Origin: Alkalitalea saponilacus
GTDB taxonomy: Bacteria > Bacteroidota > Bacteroidia > Bacteroidales > Marinilabiliaceae
DNA length: 64,000 nucleotides
Assembly: GCF_900168165.1 (NCBI RefSeq)
Contig: NZ_FUYV01000012.1
Location: 78,450-142,449 of the forward strand
Reading direction: 5' to 3'
This document shows positions 28,308 through 37,725 of the stretch, piece by piece. The stretch's first letter is position 1, and each line of letters starts with the position of its first letter. Both the position numbers and the translations under genes were made by a program. Under the pieces are notes generated by a model that was given only the letters and a program-made list of their open reading frames with translations, had not been told where the DNA came from and made no database searches.

Positions 28308-29837
28308 ATGGATATACTAATAGGAGTGGTGGCCTTTTTTGCCGGGGGATTAATCACCTGGTTCATCATAGTAAAGGCTCTAAATAGTAGGGCACGCAAG
28401 ATTGTTCGTGACGCCGAAGCCGAAGCGGAGATTATCAAAAAGGATAAAATTCTTCAAGCTAAGGATAAGTTTCTGGAACTGAAAGCTGAGCATGAAAAGG
28501 AGATCAATAATCGCAATGCTAAAATGCTGAACCTTGAGAATAAGTTAAAGCAAAAGGAGACTGCATTTTCACAAAGAATGGAGGAGTATCAGCGTAAGAA
28601 AAAAGAAGTTGATACCATTCGTGAAAACCTTTCTACACAATTGGAATTGGTTGAGAAGAAGAGTGAAGATCTGGATAAGATGTTGAAACAACAAATCAGT
28701 CAGTTGGAGTCTGTTTCAGGCATTTCTGCTGATGAAGCAAAGGATATGTTGATGGAATCCCTGAAAGCGGAGGCTAAAACGGAAGCGATGTCGTACATCA
28801 ACGACATCATGGATGAGGCTAAGATTAATGCCAATAAAGAGGCCAAGCGAATTGTTCTTAACACCGTTCAACGGGTAGCCACTGAAACTGCCGTAGAAAA
28901 CGCAGTAACCATATTTCATATCGATTCCGATGAAATAAAAGGACGCATCATTGGTCGTGAAGGAAGAAACATCCGTGCTCTGGAGGCAGCAACCGGGGTT
29001 GAAATCATCGTGGATGATACGCCTGAAGCGATCGTATTATCAGCCTTTGATCCAATGCGCAGAGAGATTGCTCGTCTTGCTTTACATCAACTGGTAACCG
29101 ATGGCCGTATTCACCCTGCCAGAATTGAAGAGGTCGTGAATAAGGTTAAAAAACAGGTTGAGGAAGAAGTGATTGAAACCGGAAAAAGAACGGCCATTGA
29201 TTTGGGAGTGCATGGTTTGCATCCTGAACTAATTAAACTGGTTGGAAAAATGAGGTATCGTTCCTCATATGGTCAAAATCTGTTGCAACACAGTCGCGAA
29301 ACGGCTAACTTGTGTGCCATCATGGCTTCTGAGCTGGGACTTAACACCAAGCGTGCAAAAAGAGCCGGCTTATTACACGATATCGGAAAAGTGTCTGATG
29401 AGGATCCGGAATTACCACACGCTATTTTAGGGATGAAATTGGCAGAAAAATATAAGGAAAAGCCTGACATATGCAACGCCATTGGTGCTCACCACGACGA
29501 GGTGGAAATGACCACCATGATTGCTCCTATCATTCAGGTTTGTGATGCCATTTCAGGTGCTCGTCCGGGCGCTCGTCGCGAAATTGTAGAAGCATACATT
29601 AAACGATTGAAGGATCTTGAAAACTTAGCTTTAAATTACCCGGGTGTTCTTAAAACTTATGCCATTCAAGCAGGAAGGGAGTTGCGGGTAATTGTTGGAA
29701 GTGAAAAGGTTTCTGATAAAGAAGCAGAGGAACTTTCATTTGATATCGCTAAAAAGATACAAACTGAAATGACCTACCCAGGACAGGTTAAAATTACCGT
29801 TATCAGGGAAACCAGAGCCATCAACTACGCCAAGTAG
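28308..29837 (+). CDS. rny: Ribonuclease Y
   Basis: A membrane-anchored endoribonuclease that initiates mRNA decay. The 509 residues have an N-terminal transmembrane helix ([24 protein letters not shown]) and a long charged coiled coil to about residue 190. The KH domain has [39 protein letters not shown], and the HD domain has [17 protein letters not shown] and [13 protein letters not shown]. The length is typical. It is preceded by the candidate small RNA, whose T-run ends 32 nt before the ATG. Confidence 0.96.
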   Translation: MDILIGVVAFFAGGLITWFIIVKALNSRARKIVRDAEAEAEIIKKDKILQAKDKFLELKAEHEKEINNRNAKMLNLENKLKQKETAFSQRMEEYQRKKKEVDTIRENLSTQLELVEKKSEDLDKMLKQQISQLESVSGISADEAKDMLMESLKAEAKTEAMSYINDIMDEAKINANKEAKRIVLNTVQRVATETAVENAVTIFHIDSDEIKGRIIGREGRNIRALEAATGVEIIVDDTPEAIVLSAFDPMRREIARLALHQLVTDGRIHPARIEEVVNKVKKQVEEEVIETGKRTAIDLGVHGLHPELIKLVGKMRYRSSYGQNLLQHSRETANLCAIMASELGLNTKRAKRAGLLHDIGKVSDEDPELPHAILGMKLAEKYKEKPDICNAIGAHHDEVEMTTMIAPIIQVCDAISGARPGARREIVEAYIKRLKDLENLALNYPGVLKTYAIQAGRELRVIVGSEKVSDKEAEELSFDIAKKIQTEMTYPGQVKITVIRETRAINYAK

Positions 29838-29861
29838 GACTTAAGAAATATCTTGAAATAT

Positions 29862-29899
29862 TATCCCTTGCTAACCGTTTAGGTTGCAAGGGATATTTT
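29862..29899 (+). terminator. Intrinsic terminator after rny
   Basis: TATCCCTTGC/GCAAGGGATA with a further AACC/GGTT inner stem and a T-rich tail. Confidence 0.85.
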
Positions 29900-29941
29900 A
29901 TTCCATCAGGAATAAATATGGTAAAACAGTAAGAAAAGTAG

Positions 29942-29949
29942 TAAATTTG
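29942..29949 (+). promoter_or_regulatory. -7 element upstream of the wbpP-gmd-fcl cassette
   Basis: An exact TAAATTTG. The leader to the wbpP-like ATG is about 115 nt and contains the palindrome at 30028-30043. The -33 is unclear. Confidence 0.35.
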
Positions 29950-30027
29950 CCTGATCAACGAAAGTCCTCAAAGAAATTAGACATCTGCAAATATTTCTAA
30001 AACAAAGAAATGAGGATTGGGAAGTAC

Positions 30028-30043
30028 TCCCGAAGCATCGGGA
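30028..30043. repeat. TCCCGA-N4-TCGGGA palindrome
   Basis: TCCCGAAGCATCGGGA, the same family as 8988-9005 and 60177-60194. It lies in the leader of the epimerase gene. Confidence 0.55.
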
Positions 30044-30069
30044 TCCATTAAAATGCAAACATCATACAC

Positions 30070-31053
30070 ATGAGAATCATCGAAAATACCCGAGTGCTGG
30101 TAACAGGAGGTGCAGGATTTATTGGTTCAAACATCATAGATGCATTGTTACAACAAAATAATGAAGTGATTTGTCTCGATAACTTTTCAACCGGTAAAAG
30201 AGAGAACATTTCCCATCATTTATCAAATCCTAAATTTACCCTGATTGAAGGAGACATAAGGGAACTCGATCAATGCAGAAAGGCAACAGATGCAGTTGAA
30301 ATCATACTCCATCAAGCGGCACTGGGCTCGGTTCCCCGATCTATTAATGATCCATTAACTTCAAACGAAGTGAATGTTTCGGGATTCTTAAATATCCTGA
30401 TGGCTGCCAAAGAAGCCGGCGTAAGACGCGTTGTTTATGCGGCAAGCAGCTCAACTTATGGTGATAGCGAGGAGTTGCCCAAAGTGGAGGAGAGAATAGG
30501 AAAACCATTGTCTCCCTATGCGGTTACTAAATATGTCAATGAATTATACGCCGATGTATTTTCCAAAGTTTACGGAATGGAGCTGATAGGATTGAGATAT
30601 TTCAATGTTTTTGGTCCCCGTCAGGATCCAAATGGTGCGTATGCTGCGGTCATTCCATTGTTTGTTAAAGCTTTGATGAATAAACAATCTCCTAGAATTA
30701 ACGGTGATGGGAGTTATTCACGCGATTTTACATATGTGGCAAATGTGGTACAGGCCAATCAACTGGCTGCATTAACCAATTTACCAGAAGCAATTAATAC
30801 GGTTTACAATGTGGCTTGCGGAAGTCGTATATCTTTAAATGAATTAGTCATTGTAACCCGCGATCTGCTAAGTGATTATGATGAAGAAATAAAAGAAGTT
30901 GTGCCGGAATATGGTTCTGTTAGAGCAGGGGATGTTCCCCACTCATTGGCATCCATTGAAAAGGCTGAAAAGTTATTAGGATATAAACCAACTCATCAGT
31001 TTGCTGATGGGTTGAAAGATGCCATCAGTTGGTATTGGAATAATTTAAAGTAA
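30070..31053 (+). CDS. UDP-N-acetylglucosamine 4-epimerase (WbpP/TviC-like)
   Basis: A 327-residue extended short-chain dehydrogenase. Rossmann VLVTGGAGFIGSN, HQAALGSVPRSINDPLTSNEVNV, ASSSTYGDSEELPKVEE and the YxxxK pair in SPYAVTKYVNELYADVF, then LRYFNVFGPRQDPNGAYAAVIP. These are closest to the WbpP group, which interconverts UDP-GlcNAc and UDP-GalNAc (or the uronic acid forms). It opens a cassette with gmd and fcl, so it probably supplies sugars for LPS or capsule. The exact substrate specificity is inferred. Confidence 0.87.
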   Translation: MRIIENTRVLVTGGAGFIGSNIIDALLQQNNEVICLDNFSTGKRENISHHLSNPKFTLIEGDIRELDQCRKATDAVEIILHQAALGSVPRSINDPLTSNEVNVSGFLNILMAAKEAGVRRVVYAASSSTYGDSEELPKVEERIGKPLSPYAVTKYVNELYADVFSKVYGMELIGLRYFNVFGPRQDPNGAYAAVIPLFVKALMNKQSPRINGDGSYSRDFTYVANVVQANQLAALTNLPEAINTVYNVACGSRISLNELVIVTRDLLSDYDEEIKEVVPEYGSVRAGDVPHSLASIEKAEKLLGYKPTHQFADGLKDAISWYWNNLK

Positions 31054-31080
31054 AATATAAACCCACTATTTATTAAATAA

Positions 31081-32196
31081 ATGGCAAAAACAGCATTGAT
31101 TACCGGAGTTACCGGACAGGATGGAGCTTACTTATCCGAGTATCTTTTGAAAAAAGGATACAATGTGCATGGTATTAAAAGACGTTCTTCGTTGTTTAAT
31201 ACCGAAAGAATTGACCATATCTACCAGGATCCACATACAGAAAACCGTAACTTCACTTTACACTACGGGGATTTAACTGATTCAACAAATTTGATTAGGA
31301 TCATTCAGGAAACGCAACCCGATGAAATTTACAACTTGGCTGCCATGTCGCACGTGGGCGTTAGTTTCGATACCCCAGAATATACTGCCAATGCCGATGG
31401 CATTGGAACTTTAAGGTTTTTGGAAGCCATTCGTTTGTTGGGATTGACCGAAAAAACCAAGTTTTACCAGGCCTCAACGAGTGAACTTTATGGATTAGTG
31501 CAGGAGGTTCCTCAGTCGGAAACCACGCCTTTTTATCCTCGTTCTCCATATGCTGTGGCAAAACTTTATGGATACTGGATTACTGTAAACTACCGTGAAG
31601 CCTATAACATGTATGCATGTAACGGCATTCTGTTTAATCATGAATCGCCTATCAGAGGGGAAACTTTTGTAACCCGAAAAATTACCAGAGCGGTTGCTCG
31701 AATTGTGCTTGGTTTGCAGGAAAAGATTTTTCTTGGCAACCTATCGGCTCAGCGAGACTGGGGACATGCAAAGGACTATGTTAAGGCCATGTATCTGATT
31801 TTACAACAAGACGAACCGGATGATTATGTTGTGGCAACCGGAGTAACGACAGAAGTTAGGGAGTTTGTGAGAATGGCCTTTGCACACCTGGGATGCGAAA
31901 TTGAATTCCGGGGAGAAGGTGTGGATGAAAAAGGATATATTGTTGCATCTGAGAATGAAGAGTTCAGCCATTTGTTGAATAAATGTGTGCTGGAAGTTGA
32001 CCCAAGGTATTTCAGGCCAACAGAAGTTGAACTTTTAATTGGCGATCCTGCCAAAGCAAAGAAAAAACTTGGCTGGGAACCTAAATATGATTTGAAAGCT
32101 CTTGTTGAAGATATGGTATCTTCGGATTTGAAATTGATGCGTAAAGAGAGATACCTTCGTGAAGGTGGTTATGAAACGCTTAACTATTTTGAGTAA
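31081..32196 (+). CDS. gmd: GDP-mannose 4,6-dehydratase
   Basis: Converts GDP-D-mannose to GDP-4-keto-6-deoxymannose with NADP. The 371 residues have [49 protein letters not shown], the YxxxK catalytic pair in [31 protein letters not shown] and [16 protein letters not shown]. The stop overlaps the fcl start by one base (TAATG), so translation is coupled. Confidence 0.97.
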   Translation: MAKTALITGVTGQDGAYLSEYLLKKGYNVHGIKRRSSLFNTERIDHIYQDPHTENRNFTLHYGDLTDSTNLIRIIQETQPDEIYNLAAMSHVGVSFDTPEYTANADGIGTLRFLEAIRLLGLTEKTKFYQASTSELYGLVQEVPQSETTPFYPRSPYAVAKLYGYWITVNYREAYNMYACNGILFNHESPIRGETFVTRKITRAVARIVLGLQEKIFLGNLSAQRDWGHAKDYVKAMYLILQQDEPDDYVVATGVTTEVREFVRMAFAHLGCEIEFRGEGVDEKGYIVASENEEFSHLLNKCVLEVDPRYFRPTEVELLIGDPAKAKKKLGWEPKYDLKALVEDMVSSDLKLMRKERYLREGGYETLNYFE

Positions 32197-33287
32197 TGCA
32201 GAAATCGGACAGGATATATATTGCAGGACATAAAGGGTTGGTTGGTTCAGCCATCACCCGGCATTTACAAAATGCCGGGTATCTTAACCTCATTCTTCCG
32301 GAACGTTCAGAGCTGGATTTAATCAATCAAAAAGAGGTGGATGACTTTTTCACAAAGGAAAAACCCGATTATGTTTTTCTTGCAGCTGCAAAGGTTGGTG
32401 GAATTATGGCCAACAACACCTACCGGGCTGATTTTATATACGAAAACCTGCAAATTCAGAACAATATCATTCATGCAGCCTGGAAAAGCAAGGTGAAAAA
32501 ACTCCTTTTCCTTGGAAGCTCTTGTATTTATCCCCGTGATTGTCCTCAACCAATGAAAGAGGAGTATCTGTTAACCGCACCGCTTGAATATACCAATGAG
32601 CCATATGCCGTTGCAAAAATTGCCGGGATGAAGATGTGTGAATCATACAACTTACAATATGGCACAGATTTCATATCGGTAATGCCTACTAATCTGTATG
32701 GTCCCAACGATAATTACAATTTACATGGTTCGCATGTTTTACCTGCTTTAATCAGAAAAATGCATCTGGCTCAATGCCTGGTTGAGAATAATTTTAATGG
32801 CATCAGAGAGGATTTAAAAGCCAGACCGATGGTTGGCATTGAACCGGGTTTAAGTGATGAAATGTTGCAGAAAAGCCTTCAAGAGTTTGGAATTTTCAAG
32901 GAGAACAACAAGGTTGAGGTAAGATTGTGGGGCTCAGGCAAACCTAGGCGGGAGTTTCTTCATTCAGACGATTTGGCTGAAGCTGTCATTTTCGTGATGA
33001 ATAACATCAGTTTTGCAGATGTGGTGAAGGAACGAGGAGAGAAAGAGGTTCGCAATACACATCTGAATATTGGTTTTGGTGAAGATCTCTCAATCTCTGA
33101 GTTGGCTGAAATGGTAAAAGAGGTGGTAGGGTACTCTGGTGCAATTAACTGGGATGCGTCAAAGCCTGATGGAACTTTCCGTAAATTGATGGATGTTTCT
33201 CGGTTAAATCAACTGGGTTGGAAAGCCAGGATTAATTTAACTGATGGTATCAGAGAGGTTTATAAAGCTTATTGCAATCCTTCATAA
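32196..33287 (+). CDS. fcl: GDP-L-fucose synthase
   Basis: Epimerises and reduces GDP-4-keto-6-deoxymannose to GDP-L-fucose. The 363 residues have [42 protein letters not shown], the YxxxK motif in [27 protein letters not shown] and [19 protein letters not shown]. It is slightly longer than the E. coli enzyme. A stem-loop overlaps its stop codon. Confidence 0.96.
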   Translation: MQKSDRIYIAGHKGLVGSAITRHLQNAGYLNLILPERSELDLINQKEVDDFFTKEKPDYVFLAAAKVGGIMANNTYRADFIYENLQIQNNIIHAAWKSKVKKLLFLGSSCIYPRDCPQPMKEEYLLTAPLEYTNEPYAVAKIAGMKMCESYNLQYGTDFISVMPTNLYGPNDNYNLHGSHVLPALIRKMHLAQCLVENNFNGIREDLKARPMVGIEPGLSDEMLQKSLQEFGIFKENNKVEVRLWGSGKPRREFLHSDDLAEAVIFVMNNISFADVVKERGEKEVRNTHLNIGFGEDLSISELAEMVKEVVGYSGAINWDASKPDGTFRKLMDVSRLNQLGWKARINLTDGIREVYKAYCNPS

Positions 33288-33304
33288 TCATTTTATGAAG
33301 GATT
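33276..33304 (+). terminator. Stem-loop overlapping the fcl stop
   Basis: A perfect 12-bp stem, AATCCTTCATAA/TTATGAAGGATT with a 5-nt loop. There is no long T-run, so the terminator role is probable rather than certain. Confidence 0.55.
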
Positions 33305-33365
33305 TATCATCATCAACGAGCATTAAGTAATATATCTCGATGTAAGGTTACATGCGTCTTGATGG

Positions 33366-33408
33366 GTTTCGTTTATTTTGTTTGTTTCGTTTATTTTGTT
33401 TAAATTTG
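33366..33408 (+). promoter_or_regulatory. Promoter of the HTH/PIN pair, overlapped by an 18-bp tandem repeat
   Basis: Two perfect abutting copies of an 18-bp unit (GTTTCGTTTATTTTGTTT; 33366-33383 and 33384-33401) are followed by an exact -7 element TAAATTTG (33401-33408). TTTG at 33377-33380 is a -33 with a 20-nt gap. The repeat spans the promoter spacer, which suits an autorepressor site for the HTH antitoxin. The start would be about 20 nt before the ATG. Confidence 0.6.
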
Positions 33409-33433
33409 AGGATGAATAAAAAGATTAAATGAG

Positions 33434-33889
33434 ATGAACACATTTGAAGATATTATAAAACCATCAAAAGAAGAGCAAAAAGCTGCGTTGCTTTCATATG
33501 ATGCTCTTGTCGCCACTCTTAATGAGATTAAAGACAAAAATCCTGAAATCGAGATTGAAGAAACGCAGGAAAGAATTAGAATTCCATTAAGTGCTCTTAA
33601 ACTTTTGGCAAAAATACTTAAAGAAACCAGCCAAGGAAAACCCGTTTCTATTGTTCCCATTGCAACAGAAGTGACAACACAAGCAGCAGCGGAAATAATT
33701 GGCTGTTCAAGACCACATGTAATCAAGCTTTTAGAAACCGGAAGGATTAAATTTACCAAAGTTGGAAAACACCGAAGAATAAAATATGAAGATGTTATTG
33801 CTTACAAGAAAAATATGAAGCAAGAGCAGGAACGTTTGATTAATGAAATTATGGAAGCTGACGAAAAATCAGGTTTATATGATTCATAG
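33434..33889 (+). CDS. Antitoxin-like protein with excisionase-type HTH
   Basis: 151 residues. The N-terminal half is charged and helical. The C-terminal half holds an excisionase/MerR-like helix-turn-helix (TTQAAAEIIGCSRPHVIKLLETGRIKFTKVGKHRRIKYEDVIAYKK). Its end overlaps the PIN-domain gene by 11 nt, the usual arrangement of a toxin-antitoxin operon. It is predicted to neutralise the PIN RNase and to repress the operon through the tandem repeat in the promoter. Confidence 0.82.
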   Translation: MNTFEDIIKPSKEEQKAALLSYDALVATLNEIKDKNPEIEIEETQERIRIPLSALKLLAKILKETSQGKPVSIVPIATEVTTQAAAEIIGCSRPHVIKLLETGRIKFTKVGKHRRIKYEDVIAYKKNMKQEQERLINEIMEADEKSGLYDS

Positions 33890-34442
33890 CGTTCGATTTA
33901 GATGTGTTCTAGACACAAATGTGATATATCCACTTTGGACGAGAGACCTATTGCTTTGGTTTGCATATTACGAGTTATATACCCCTAAATGGAGCAAAAA
34001 CATCTTTTCTGAATGGATAGAAGTCATGAAAAGAAAAGGGATTAGTAAAGATGAAGCATACAAGCGTGCAGAAGTTATGAATAAAGCCTTTCCTGATGCT
34101 CTTGTTAAAAATTACGAACCTCTTATTAAAGGGTTAGTTCTGCCAGATGAAGGTGATAGACACGTATTAGCTGCAGCCATTAAAACTAATGCGGACCTCA
34201 TAATAACCAACAACCTGAAAGATTTTCCAACGGACTATTTGATAGATTATGGCATGAAAGCAAAATCACCAGATGAATTCTTAACAGACATCATTGACTT
34301 AAACCAAGAACTATCAATAGCAGCATTTCGAAAGCTTGTATTAAACAAAAAAAATCCACCATATGATGAATACGATGTTCTTGAAATATTCAGAAAAAAC
34401 GGATTAAAAGATACGGCGGATTATTTACATGCTTTGATATGA
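33879..34442 (+). CDS. PIN-domain ribonuclease toxin
   Basis: 187 residues from ATG 33879, the start that overlaps the antitoxin by 11 nt (the open frame extends to 33843). PIN acidic residues: Asp12 in CVLDTNVIYP, Glu in SEWIEVM, Asp in DEGDRHVLAAAI and Asp in LIITNNLKDFP. PIN toxins cleave RNA, often tRNA or mRNA. The C-terminal extension (FRKLVLNKKNPPYDEYDVLEIFRKNGL) is of a kind found in the VapC-like group that pairs with HTH antitoxins. The target RNA is unknown. Confidence 0.85.
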   Translation: MIHSVRFRCVLDTNVIYPLWTRDLLLWFAYYELYTPKWSKNIFSEWIEVMKRKGISKDEAYKRAEVMNKAFPDALVKNYEPLIKGLVLPDEGDRHVLAAAIKTNADLIITNNLKDFPTDYLIDYGMKAKSPDEFLTDIIDLNQELSIAAFRKLVLNKKNPPYDEYDVLEIFRKNGLKDTADYLHALI

Positions 34443-34625
34443 TAATTAGTTAGAAAGCCTAGTATTGTTCATAAGCAATACAGGTGAATTCATAGTTAAA
34501 TATTAAGTTCCAAACGGCACGACTCATAAATATGACCGTTGAAAGAAAGGTTTGTTGCATTTTGTGTACTATGTGGTTTTATCCGTTCTCAAAACAATCT
34601 AAAATTAAATCATTAATTCATCAAC

Positions 34626-35810
34626 ATGTCTCAATTCGATACCATCCTTAACCGGGAAGAAACAAGATCAATTAAGCTGGAATACCGTGAACGTCTGTAT
34701 GGAAGCAGCGATGTGATACCACTATGGGTAGCTGATATGGACTTTGCTGCTCCACCAGCCGTTCAGGAGGCCATTGTAAATCGCACCAAACACCCGATTT
34801 ATGGCTATACCAATCGTCCAAAACCTTTTTTTGAAGCCATTCAAAACTGGTTGTCCCGAAGATTTAATTGGGAGGTTGACCAGTCGTGGATTGAGTTTTC
34901 GCCTGGAGTTGTTCCAAACTTGGGCCTTGCTGTGCAGGCTTTTACCAAACCGGGCGAAGGAGTGATAATTCAACCTCCGGTTTATCCTCCATTTTTTGGA
35001 GTTGTAAAGGACTTTGACAGAGAGGTTGTAGAAAATCCTTTAATTGAGCAGCAAGAGGGATACTATGTGATGGATTACGATCATTTGGAGGAGGTTGCTT
35101 CAAAACCGGAAAACAAATTACTTCTGCTGTGTCACCCTCATAACCCTGTTGGCAGGGTGTGGACGACTGAAGAGCTTATTCGAATGGGTGAGATTTGTAA
35201 AAAACACAATGTCATCATCATTTCCGATGAAATCCATTGCGACCTGGTTCTTTATGGAAATAAACATATTCCGTTGGCAACCATTTCGCCGGAACTGGCT
35301 GAAATTACCCTTACTTGTATGGCACCCAGTAAAACTTTCAATCTGGCAGGATTTAGCACTTCATACATGATTTCTTCCAATCCTGATTTGCTTAAAGCTG
35401 CTCGTGCGCAGGTAATGGGTTACCATCTGCACATGGGCAATACCTTCGGAGCTTTGGCTCTTGAAGCTGCTTATAACCACTCTGAATACTGGCTTGAAGA
35501 GTTGATTGACTATATTGAAGGTAATATGGATTTCGTGACTGATTTTATTAAAACAGAGATGCCTGAAGTTAAGGCACGAAAACCTGAGGCCACATATCTT
35601 TTATGGATGGATTTTCGCAGTTGGAAAATGAAATCTACCGAGTTAAAGAATTTTATGGTGAACGAAGCCGGACTGGGATTAAATGATGGCGTTACATTTG
35701 GTAAAGAGGGTCGGGGTTTTATGCGGATGAATCTGGCCAGTCCCCGCTCTGTAATTGAAAAAGCCATGACACAAATGAAATCTGCAAGGGACAGGATGCA
35801 AAAGGTTTAG
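34626..35810 (+). CDS. PatB/MalY family PLP-dependent C-S lyase or aminotransferase
   Basis: A 394-residue fold-type I PLP enzyme. Landmarks: PLWVADMDFAAPPAVQEAI near the N-terminus, FSPGVVPNLGLAVQAFT, LCHPHNPVGRVWT, ISDEIHCDLVL and the PLP lysine in APSKTFNLAGFSTSY, RMNLASPRSVIEKA at the end. Family members act as cystathionine beta-lyases (MalY/PatB). It stands alone, 7 nt from the convergent EamA gene. Confidence 0.9.
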   Translation: MSQFDTILNREETRSIKLEYRERLYGSSDVIPLWVADMDFAAPPAVQEAIVNRTKHPIYGYTNRPKPFFEAIQNWLSRRFNWEVDQSWIEFSPGVVPNLGLAVQAFTKPGEGVIIQPPVYPPFFGVVKDFDREVVENPLIEQQEGYYVMDYDHLEEVASKPENKLLLLCHPHNPVGRVWTTEELIRMGEICKKHNVIIISDEIHCDLVLYGNKHIPLATISPELAEITLTCMAPSKTFNLAGFSTSYMISSNPDLLKAARAQVMGYHLHMGNTFGALALEAAYNHSEYWLEELIDYIEGNMDFVTDFIKTEMPEVKARKPEATYLLWMDFRSWKMKSTELKNFMVNEAGLGLNDGVTFGKEGRGFMRMNLASPRSVIEKAMTQMKSARDRMQKV

Positions 35811-35817
35811 TCTGCGA

Positions 35818-36711
35818 TTAAACCTTTTGAGCTTGAAGCGCAGGATATTTTTTTCGAATAACAGGAAATAGGAAAACAGCTGCCAGAATAATGGCTGTTC
35901 CCAAATAAAAACCAGTGGACATACGTTCAGATTCACCGAAGATGAAAAAAGCCATCAAAATGCCATAAACCGGTTCCAGGTTTATGGCTAACACAACTGT
36001 ATAGGCCGAAAGCGACTTCATCACATATACACTTGCCAGATAGGCATAAGCCGTGCATATTCCACCCAGAATGATCAGGTATATCCAATCCTCAGTTGTC
36101 GGAATTGGGAAATTTCCTTTCAAGGTACCTGATAGCCATAATATTAAAGAGATAGAGAGCAATCCGCCTGCCATTTCGTAAAAACTGATGGTAAGTGGTG
36201 CATGTTTCGCAATCAGCTTTTTATTAATCACAGTGAATAATGCTGCCAGAAAAGCTGATGTCAGAGCCACAAGAATACCATTCACATACCGGGTTTCAAA
36301 ACGAAAAATAGCATACAGGCCTATGATTATGATGATTCCGGTAAACACCTCCAGTTTTGACACCTTCCGTTTAAAAAAGGCCGGTTCAAGAAAACTGGTG
36401 AATAATGTGGTAGATGCAAGGCATCCCAATGCTACGGATACCGTTGATATTTTGATAGCATGGAAAAAGGTAATCCAGTGAATTGCTACAATCCCGCCAA
36501 CCCCCAGTAGTGTCAAAACATCTTTGAATGAGATGACTGCAATTCTTCGATTCCAATATAAAGCGACTCCCAAGGCAATAAATGCTATGAGCATTCTGTA
36601 CCAGACTAGCTCTGTTGCCGGTAATGTAATCAATCTGCCTAATATGGCTGTAAAGCCATATATCAGAACAATCAGATGTAAATGAAGAAGATTTTTGTTC
36701 TCTGGTTTCAT
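35818..36711 (-). CDS. EamA/DMT-family transporter
   Basis: 297 residues with about ten transmembrane helices arranged as two EamA repeats (LIVLIYGFTAILGRLI ... WYRMLIAFIALGVALYW; and AALTSAFLAALFTVINKKLI ... VVLAINLEPVYGILMAFFIFGE). The LEPVYGILMAFFIFGE segment is a family signature. Members export amino acids and other small metabolites; the substrate cannot be told. It is convergent with the aminotransferase. Confidence 0.9.
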   Translation of the reverse strand: MKPENKNLLHLHLIVLIYGFTAILGRLITLPATELVWYRMLIAFIALGVALYWNRRIAVISFKDVLTLLGVGGIVAIHWITFFHAIKISTVSVALGCLASTTLFTSFLEPAFFKRKVSKLEVFTGIIIIIGLYAIFRFETRYVNGILVALTSAFLAALFTVINKKLIAKHAPLTISFYEMAGGLLSISLILWLSGTLKGNFPIPTTEDWIYLIILGGICTAYAYLASVYVMKSLSAYTVVLAINLEPVYGILMAFFIFGESERMSTGFYLGTAIILAAVFLFPVIRKKYPALQAQKV

Positions 36712-36894
36712 TGTTGATATTTGAATACAAAGAAAATTAAATTGTTGTTATTTCAGGATTCCATTGAATCAGATTATCGGCAGAGTGATAAAAATCATAT
36801 TCATGGGTCGGTTTTATTGACATTATAAATCTTTGAAATAGTTTTCTTCATTATTAGATTAATCACTAAATTTATGATATAATTCAATATTTTA

Positions 36895-37725
36895 ATGTCT
36901 GTCATTATGGAAACTAAGAATAGACATATCTTACTTGTAATGGCAATCATGATTGCCATTAGCGGGATTTATTGGTCTTGTGCTACTGTTCCGATCACCG
37001 GTCGGCGGCAATTAAGCCTTGTCCCCGAATCGGAATTAATGGCTATGAGTTATACTCAATATAATCAGTTTCTGGAGGAGCATAAAATATCTCAGAATCA
37101 GGAACAGGTTGATATGGTTAAAAGGGTAGGAGAGCGCATCGCGTCTGCTGTTGAAAAATACTTTGAACAAAAGGGTTGGTCCGACCAATTTGCTAATTTT
37201 CAATGGGAGTTTAACCTGATTGAGGATGACACACCAAATGCATGGTGTATGCCGGGAGGGAAAGTGGTGTTTTATACCGGAATTTTACCCATAACCCAAA
37301 ATGAAGAAGGGCTTGCCGTTGTGATGGGGCATGAAATAGCTCATGCCGTTGCGAAACACGGAAGCGAGAGAATGAGTCAACAAATCGGAATTCAGTTTGG
37401 TGCCGTTGCTTTAAGTGCCCTGTTATCTGAAAAACCCGAAGAAACCCAAAACCTTTATCTTGCCGCTTATGGTGTCACCTCTCAGGTGGGGCTGATGCTG
37501 CCATACTCGAGAAAACATGAACATGAGGCTGACCGCCTTGGCTTGATATTTATGGCCATGGCTGGTTATAACCCATCGGTGGCAGTTGATTTTTGGCAGC
37601 GCATGGCTCAACTGAGTCAGGGAGGAAGTCCTCCTGCTTTTCTAAGCACCCATCCATCCGATCAGGCGCGTGTAAATTATATTCGGGAAGTTTTGCCGGA
37701 GGCTTTGGAGTATTATAATCCCTGA
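36895..37725 (+). CDS. M48 family metalloprotease, probable lipoprotein
   Basis: 276 residues. The N-terminal hydrophobic segment ends ISGIYWSCATVPITGRRQL, with a Cys likely lipidated, so periplasmic location. Zinc ligands: HEIAH at 146-150 (VMGHEIAHAVAKHGSERMS) and the third-ligand segment HEHEADRLGL. Length and layout match the Oma1/BepA/YcaL type, which degrades or assembles outer-membrane proteins. TTG/ATG alternatives near the start are possible; ATG 36907 (METKNRH) is plausible. It overlaps the convergent sensor kinase by 13 nt. Confidence 0.91.
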   Translation: MSVIMETKNRHILLVMAIMIAISGIYWSCATVPITGRRQLSLVPESELMAMSYTQYNQFLEEHKISQNQEQVDMVKRVGERIASAVEKYFEQKGWSDQFANFQWEFNLIEDDTPNAWCMPGGKVVFYTGILPITQNEEGLAVVMGHEIAHAVAKHGSERMSQQIGIQFGAVALSALLSEKPEETQNLYLAAYGVTSQVGLMLPYSRKHEHEADRLGLIFMAMAGYNPSVAVDFWQRMAQLSQGGSPPAFLSTHPSDQARVNYIREVLPEALEYYNP

